Shown here one piece after another: positions 58,936-64,000 of a stretch of 64,000 nt of DNA; the first letter of the stretch is position 1, and the number at the start of each line of letters is the position of its first letter. Source of the stretch: Coenobita brevimanus (taxonomy: Eukaryota; Arthropoda; Malacostraca; Decapoda; Coenobitidae); assembly GCA_032717465.1 (NCBI GenBank), contig CM064671.1, forward strand, positions 58,230,864-58,294,863. The letters run 5' to 3'. The notes under the pieces were generated by a model. It did no database searches. It was not told the DNA's origin and worked only from the letters and a program-made list of their open reading frames with translations. Both the position numbers and the translations under genes were made by a program.

Positions 58936-60112
58936 TATGTTTAAAGATGATGAAGGATTTCGTCGCACTTTGTTATAAATTAGAGGATACCCCTGCAGAA
59001 GATTTTGACGAGATTGTTACTAAGACCACGGACGTTTGTTACCGATAAGTATAAGGCCAAACCTGCACTTCTCCACTGATGAGCTCGGACTGTGTTTGCA
59101 ATAACCGCTGTCGGCACAGCCGCTTGCTTACAGCCAGGAGGACATGTCAATGGTGGCAGTTGGATGTACCACCGAATTCGCTGTTAACACTGCAGTGGCC
59201 ATTGCTAAGGAGGGATGGAAGTACATGATGTGATGTCTAATGTGTATGCAGTGTGGTGTAGACAGTTGGAGGTACAGGTATGATGGGAGTATACTGGTTT
59301 ACTCGCTGTGTTAAAGAAAACTCAAAAAATGTTCAGCAAAGGGAAATGGTCAGGAAGAGGTCCTGAGTACTGGCGAGACAGAAGCTCCAGAGCCCTGTTC
59401 AACTGATGTTGCAGCCTACCGGAAGGCACCATCAGGGATGCTGGAAACTGGAAGGTACAGTTCATTCTCAAGGTTGTGAGGAATCTTTTGATGCCATCTC
59501 ACTCAGAAACACGAACAATTGAAACACTGCCAAAAAGCCTCTCCTCAGTTCCCACACTTGTCACCCAGTGTTAGGACACTTGCCACCATCCTGGATGGAA
59601 TTCAGTCCCCAGTCCCACGTGGTCTGAATGCACGACATTATCACTGGCCCAAAGAAATACTCCACTTGCTGACTAAACAAGCTGGATTTTGTGTTTTCAT
59701 ACAAGCCAATGCCGTGATACCATTTTTCAAGTAGCATCCCTGGAATCCCCTGAACGTTTTCGTGGCTTTTACCAACGACGTGAAGCCACTGAACTAAGAC
59801 TAATTTCCAGGCATGGTTGGCTTGTTAGATGAAGCAGGACAGTCTGTACAGGTAGGTGGGAGAAACAGAAATTTTTGAATGATTATGATGGTACTGTTAC
59901 CCACAGCACGAGTATGTCAGATGGTGGGAGTTCCCGTCAGTGATGTGGCCTATGCTGGTATGGTCTCAGTTTAAGTACTCGTATTTCTGTTGTCATTATG
60001 TGTGTAGATGGGCACACCCTGCCTCATTCTATGTCTGGGACCCACAGTCACTAAACAGCGTTTAGGAGTGGCAAACTACTTCCTTTCCAGGGTAATGACA
60101 TTTCGTTGGTAC
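58936..60112. other. unassigned sequence containing direct repeat copy 2 (59236-59420)
   Basis: Apart from the repeat paired with 57936-58140, nothing is recognised. The plus frame at 59519-59734 has no motif. Confidence 0.5.
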
Positions 60113-60904
60113 TGTTAAGAAGCAAGATTTGCCATTTAGGTGCCGAGATGTCTCTCGATGTTTCCCAATGTTTACAGTGGTTTCGGTACGAGTCATAGTT
60201 GCTGGTTTGCCTGCTGTTAGTGAGCGTAATTATTTCGTAAGTTGTACATTAATTTTTGTACTCTTTTTCTTTATAATGTTTTATTTAAGTGATTGCTTGT
60301 TAAATTATGTAATTTAAGTTCGTATGGAAAATGATTTAGAGTGTTATGTAATGTAAGACAACTCTGGCATGTGTGATATCTCCGAGTTGGCAACTGTTGT
60401 TCTCGTAGAATGAAGAAGATTCCCGAATAATGCAAGGTTATATAAGGTTTGGGAAGAGACTGTCTCAAGTTCAGTTGGGTTTCAGTTCAGTTTGAGTGAA
60501 GTTCAGTTTTCACTTAAGTTTGAGTATCGGTGCAGTGTCAGTGTAGTTTGTATATTTTTTGGTGCTTGTGAAAACAGTGAAGTGTTTATTGAAGTTTGTA
60601 TATCATCAGAACTTATAATAACAGTGGAGTGTTGTCAAGCATCAAGTGTAATAGCAGTTAGTAAAGTCTGTATAGCTCCAGTGCTTGTGAGAACAGTGAA
60701 GTGAAGTTGGAAAGCATTAAGTGGAATTACTTGAAAAATAAAGACAGTGAACTTTAAGGAGCCAGTGTTTAGTTTCGCCTCAGCTGATCTTGTGTACTGT
60801 ACACCTAAGGCTGAACATAGGAAGAACAACTCACTGGACAACGTCCTTCCTATACTGTACTACTGCTGTTGGAGCCTGTGGCAGTATGGGACGCGAACGT
60901 AACA
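60113..60904 (+). mobile_element. solo LTR related to Gypsy-1 (792 bp)
   Basis: It starts TGTTAAGAAGC and ends GCGAACGTAACA. It is flanked by GTAC on both sides (60109-60112 and 60905-60908), a perfect 4-bp target duplication. It aligns in reverse complement with the Gypsy-1 LTRs at 3921 and 10542. A TATATAAGG box lies near 60439 and an AATAAAG polyadenylation-type signal near 60738. No internal region remains. Confidence 0.85.
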
Positions 60905-60983
60905 GTACGTTGAAGTTTACAATGATCGGCCCCTGTTCTCCTCCTATCAGTAGCCTAGTGGTGTTGCATAGGGCTCATCCCAT

Positions 60984-60984
<1 letters not shown>

Positions 60985-61018
<34 letters not shown>
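60985..61018. repeat. (CT)n microsatellite
   Basis: Pure CT run of about 34 bp. Confidence 0.95.
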
Positions 61019-61019
<1 letters not shown>

Positions 61020-61034
61020 ATTACAGTGTTTTAT

Positions 61035-61375
61035 CCCTTAACTACTGGTATTTAATGGTCATTGTTCTTCTTAACTGTATGCTCGCATCCCTCCTCCGTT
61101 ACATTTGAAACTTAGTACCCGTCTAGCATTACACTCTCACCATCTTCCTATGCAATGCAACAATTCAGTTGTGAAACAGTCTTCTTCAGTCTGTTTCCCG
61201 GTGTCTATGGCCACCAATATTATAAACGCAATGTCCCCAGAGATCTGCAGATAAATAGATCCCGAGTTTGCCTCTCTGATGTTCGTTTTTCGTGTAAAAA
61301 ACAACTTGACTGGCTTTCAGTCTCTAGTTTTTTTTTTTCTTTTTTTTTTTTTGGGGGGGAGGGGGGCATAAAAAC
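61035..61375 (+). pseudogene. jockey-like LINE copy J5, 3' fragment
   Basis: CTGTATGCTCGCATCCCTCC and AGTACCCGTCTAGCATTACA match the C-terminal part of J1 and J2 (44695-44760, 53930-53990). The 3' end is replaced by a T-rich/G-rich tract near 61328-61365. Confidence 0.6.
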
Positions 61376-61559
61376 TCTACCTTATTTTCATGAAAATGTT
61401 TACCAGTTTTTATTTTGTCATACAATTAATACACTGGTGGTAAAAGACCTGTTGAAGCAAAACAAACCAGTAAATTATTAACAATCATTTGATCAGATTT
61501 CAGGCTCTAAGTTATGTTGTGACACTGATGAGCTGAATGATAGACTAACAAAAATGCTG

Positions 61560-63406
61560 AGAGAATCAGCAGAGGTAGTAGGGAAAACTAATACAACCAG
61601 TGCCAACAAATATTCAAAATGACCCTCGAGCTCATGAAAAGAAGAAAAAAAGATGAAAGTAAAACCTAGGAAATATGACCTAGGAAATATGAAATAGAAA
61701 GAGGAACATGGATCAGTTCAAAGAAACCATCAAAAAAGTAAAAAATCTGAAACAGGCCCGTAATAAAATTGCACTATAAAAGCAACCAATTATATTACTG
61801 AAAGACAAAAACTATGAAGTCATTAAATGAAGAAATGGAATGGTGAAGAAAGTTGAAGAATTTTCAAAGAATTGTATGCATCAAACACAATACTACCAAT
61901 AGATAACTTTTCGGTAGACACAAGTGAAGAACACCAGACGAAGTAAACATTTCTCTTAAAAGTATGGAAAAAGGTAAGGCCCCAGGAGTAGATGGAATAC
62001 TAGCAGATTTATTGTCGGGTGCAGGAGTAGAAGTACAAAACATTCTAGTCCACTTATTTACTCAGTGCGTTAGGAAGGAGAAAATTCCCAAAACCTGGTG
62101 TAATGCAATAGTTATTTTGCTTTACAAAACGGGTGGCTCAAAAAATCTAAGTAACTATCGACTCACTAGGTTATTACCAGTTATTTACCAAATCCTCACT
62201 AAAGTCTTTACAGAATAACAACAAATGTGGAAGAAAACCAACCTCATGAACAGGCAAGATTCCGAAGCGGGTATTCGACTTCCAATCATTACGCACAATG
62301 AATCAGGAAATTGAGAAAACTACAGAAAATAATAAACCACTGCGCTTAGGTTTTATTCATAACGAAAAGGTTTTAGACTCAGTGGAGCACATAGCAGTTA
62401 TATATTCGTTGCAGTAAAAAGGAGTAGATGAGAACATTGTACTCTGCTCGAAAACATATGTAAAGAGGGAACTGCTACAGTTAATTTACATAAAGACTAG
62501 AAAAACGTCATAAATGAGAAGGGCGTGCGTCTGGGAGATACAATTTCACCAAAATTATTTACAGTATGTCTAGAAAGTATTTTCAAAATGCTAGGCTGGA
62601 AGAATGAAGGAGCAAACATACATGGAGAAAACCTAAACCATTTATGATTTGCAGGTGGCATTGTCCTAATATCAGAAACAGCAGAGATATTGCAAGCAAT
62701 GTTAAATGACAAAAACAGAGAACGTCTTAAAGTAGGGCTAAAGATGAATCAGAATAAAACTAATGCTTAATCTTGATACACCAAAAAGCTTCATGATAAT
62801 ACAGTAAGCGAAGAAATTCCTGAAGAAGTCAAGGAGTACAGTTACTTGGGTTAAATACTTAAACGAATGATCCTGATAGTGAAATAAAAAGACGCATTAC
62901 AATTTGATGGAAAGCTTTTGGAAAACCAAGAGACATCGTGAAAAGTAGGTTGCCTATATGTATGAAATGATAAGTATATTATGAATGTATAATTCCAGCT
63001 CTGACTTATGGTTGTGATACCTGGAAACAGACAAAATCGATGGAAAATCAACTAATCCATTCTCATAAAGCAATGGAAAGCACGGCGTTGGGAATCTCTT
63101 TGAGAGACACGAATAGATGAACTTGGATGAGAGAGCAGACTTAAGTCAAAGATGTTTAGGAGTAAAAAAAGAACAGAAATGAAGGTGGACAGGTCATCTA
63201 GCAATAATAATGGATAGCCATTGGAGCAAGAGGCTGACTGACTGGACTTCATGAGATTGTAAGCATTGCAGAAACAGGCCAGACAAGCGGTGGAGAGACG
63301 AAACAGAAAAGTTTGCAGGCAAAACGTGGCTGAGATTGGTTTAGTCATGGAATTCGTGGAAATAGATGAGGGAGGCCTTTGTTCAGCAGTGGACTTGCAA
63401 AGCTGT

Positions 63407-63411
<5 letters not shown>
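61560..63411 (+). pseudogene. RTE-like LINE, reverse transcriptase to 3' end (broken)
   Basis: The RT starts with KGKAPGVDGILADLLSGAG (61964 frame), then IPKTWCNAIVILLYKTGGSK and NYRLTRLL. VRLGDTISPKLFTVCLE follows at about 62530, a degraded catalytic box (FAGGI where FADDI is normal) near 62650, EVKEYSYLG near 62830 and IPALTYGCDTW near 62990. The C-terminus GREAFVQQWT-like (63370-63400) is the usual end of the polyprotein. Several stops and shifts are present. Its 3' end runs into an (AT)n tail, as is usual for RTE-type elements with simple-repeat tails. Confidence 0.7.

Positions 63412-63461
<50 letters not shown>
63412..63461. repeat. (AT)n tail of the RTE-like LINE
   Basis: Pure AT run directly after the LINE 3' end. 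Confidence 0.9.
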
Positions 63462-63464
<3 letters not shown>

Positions 63465-63657
63465 ATCCATCATCCAATCCTACATTGCCACATGAGGAGC
63501 GTAGGAGCCCAGGGCTAGGCAGTTGGTCCCGACATTTAAGATGAGAGTGACTAGCCTCTCTCATCCCTTAGTGACATTACATGCGCAATCAAGTCCAACC
63601 ATCTCTTGGATATAAACCTTTACTGGCTCAGTCCGATTGGAGCGCAATAATTACCCA
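63462..63657. other. unassigned sequence
   Basis: A short CCATCCATC run followed by sequence I cannot assign. Confidence 0.5.
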
Positions 63658-64000
63658 TTAACCCCTAAACCACGGGGTTGTTTTTGCTTGACTTGTGTGT
63701 CTCGCGGGCATATTTGCGCTCCGACAGACTCTCTAAAAATATTTGCCAAAAATCAGTTATTAGTCCTAGAATATAGAAATTACATATGCCTATGGCACAT
63801 ACCTTCAGCTTTCTCCTGGGATGTTTGTTGAGCCTTCGTCGAGTACCGTAGGACTTGTGACGACCTCTGAAGTTGGGTAACGAAGTCTCCACTTTATACT
63901 TCCCGACAACCCGTAATATGATTACCACAGCCTGATATTATCATTAGAAACACTAATCTATGATTCTCAAATAGTTTGGAATCCATACCCCCCAAAAAAA
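63658..64000 (-). mobile_element. piggyBac-like DNA element 3, end fragment (cut by window edge)
   Basis: TTAA (63658-63661) is followed by CCCCTAAACCACGGGG, matching the reverse-complemented right end of piggyBac-like 1 (CCCCTACACCGCGGG). Homology continues for the whole remaining about 340 bp, including CTCCGACAGACTCTC and the GGATTCCAAACTA segment. It is therefore a second, opposite-facing copy of the same family. Confidence 0.8.

Overview
The window is animal nuclear DNA, and most of it is transposable elements. Invertebrate-type LINEs, Ty3/Gypsy elements, an env-bearing (errantivirus-like) provirus, TTAA-targeting DNA transposons and very long pure (AT)n tracts all point to an arthropod. 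A decapod crustacean is my best guess, from the LINE families and from one split host gene. There is no sign of prokaryotic or organellar DNA. Layout: 1-3920 is apparently gene-free and holds a (TG)n tract, a candidate solo LTR inserted in an AT microsatellite, and a 66-bp tandem duplication. From 3921 to 39596 is a nested stack. The outermost and oldest element is a decayed Ty3/Gypsy element on the minus strand (Gypsy-1). Its 5' LTR is split by an I-clade-like LINE on the plus strand (11231-39552), shown by a 10-bp target duplication and by the missing LTR tail reappearing at 39563-39596. The LINE is itself split at two TTAA sites by piggyBac-like DNA elements (15708-17672 and 18660-38769). 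The second of these contains a 19-kb tandem provirus: LTR-A, internal 1, LTR-B, internal 2, LTR-C (19005-38367). LTR-B looks like a hybrid of C (left part) and A (right part), which is the mark of unequal recombination between LTRs. Both internal copies share the same four in-frame stop codons. From 40435 to 48792 four phase-compatible minus-strand exons define the 5' half of a host gene. It encodes a signal peptide followed by a domain resembling the extracellular region of divergent arthropod ionotropic receptors. The intron between exons 3 and 4 is built almost entirely of about 31-bp minisatellite units that repeat a splice-donor-like motif. No 3' half of the gene was found. From 49 kb to 64 kb is a field of decayed LINE fragments in both orientations, microsatellites, a solo LTR related to Gypsy-1 (60113-60904, TSD GTAC), a degenerate RTE-like LINE ending in an (AT)n tail, and the end of a second copy of the first piggyBac-like element, cut by the window edge. 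How they work together: the retroelement genes are cassettes of their own mobile elements (gag, protease, reverse transcriptase, RNase H, integrase, env), and every copy here carries inactivating lesions. The host gene is the only non-mobile coding locus I can support. Motifs were read by eye; no database search, fold prediction or alignment was run.
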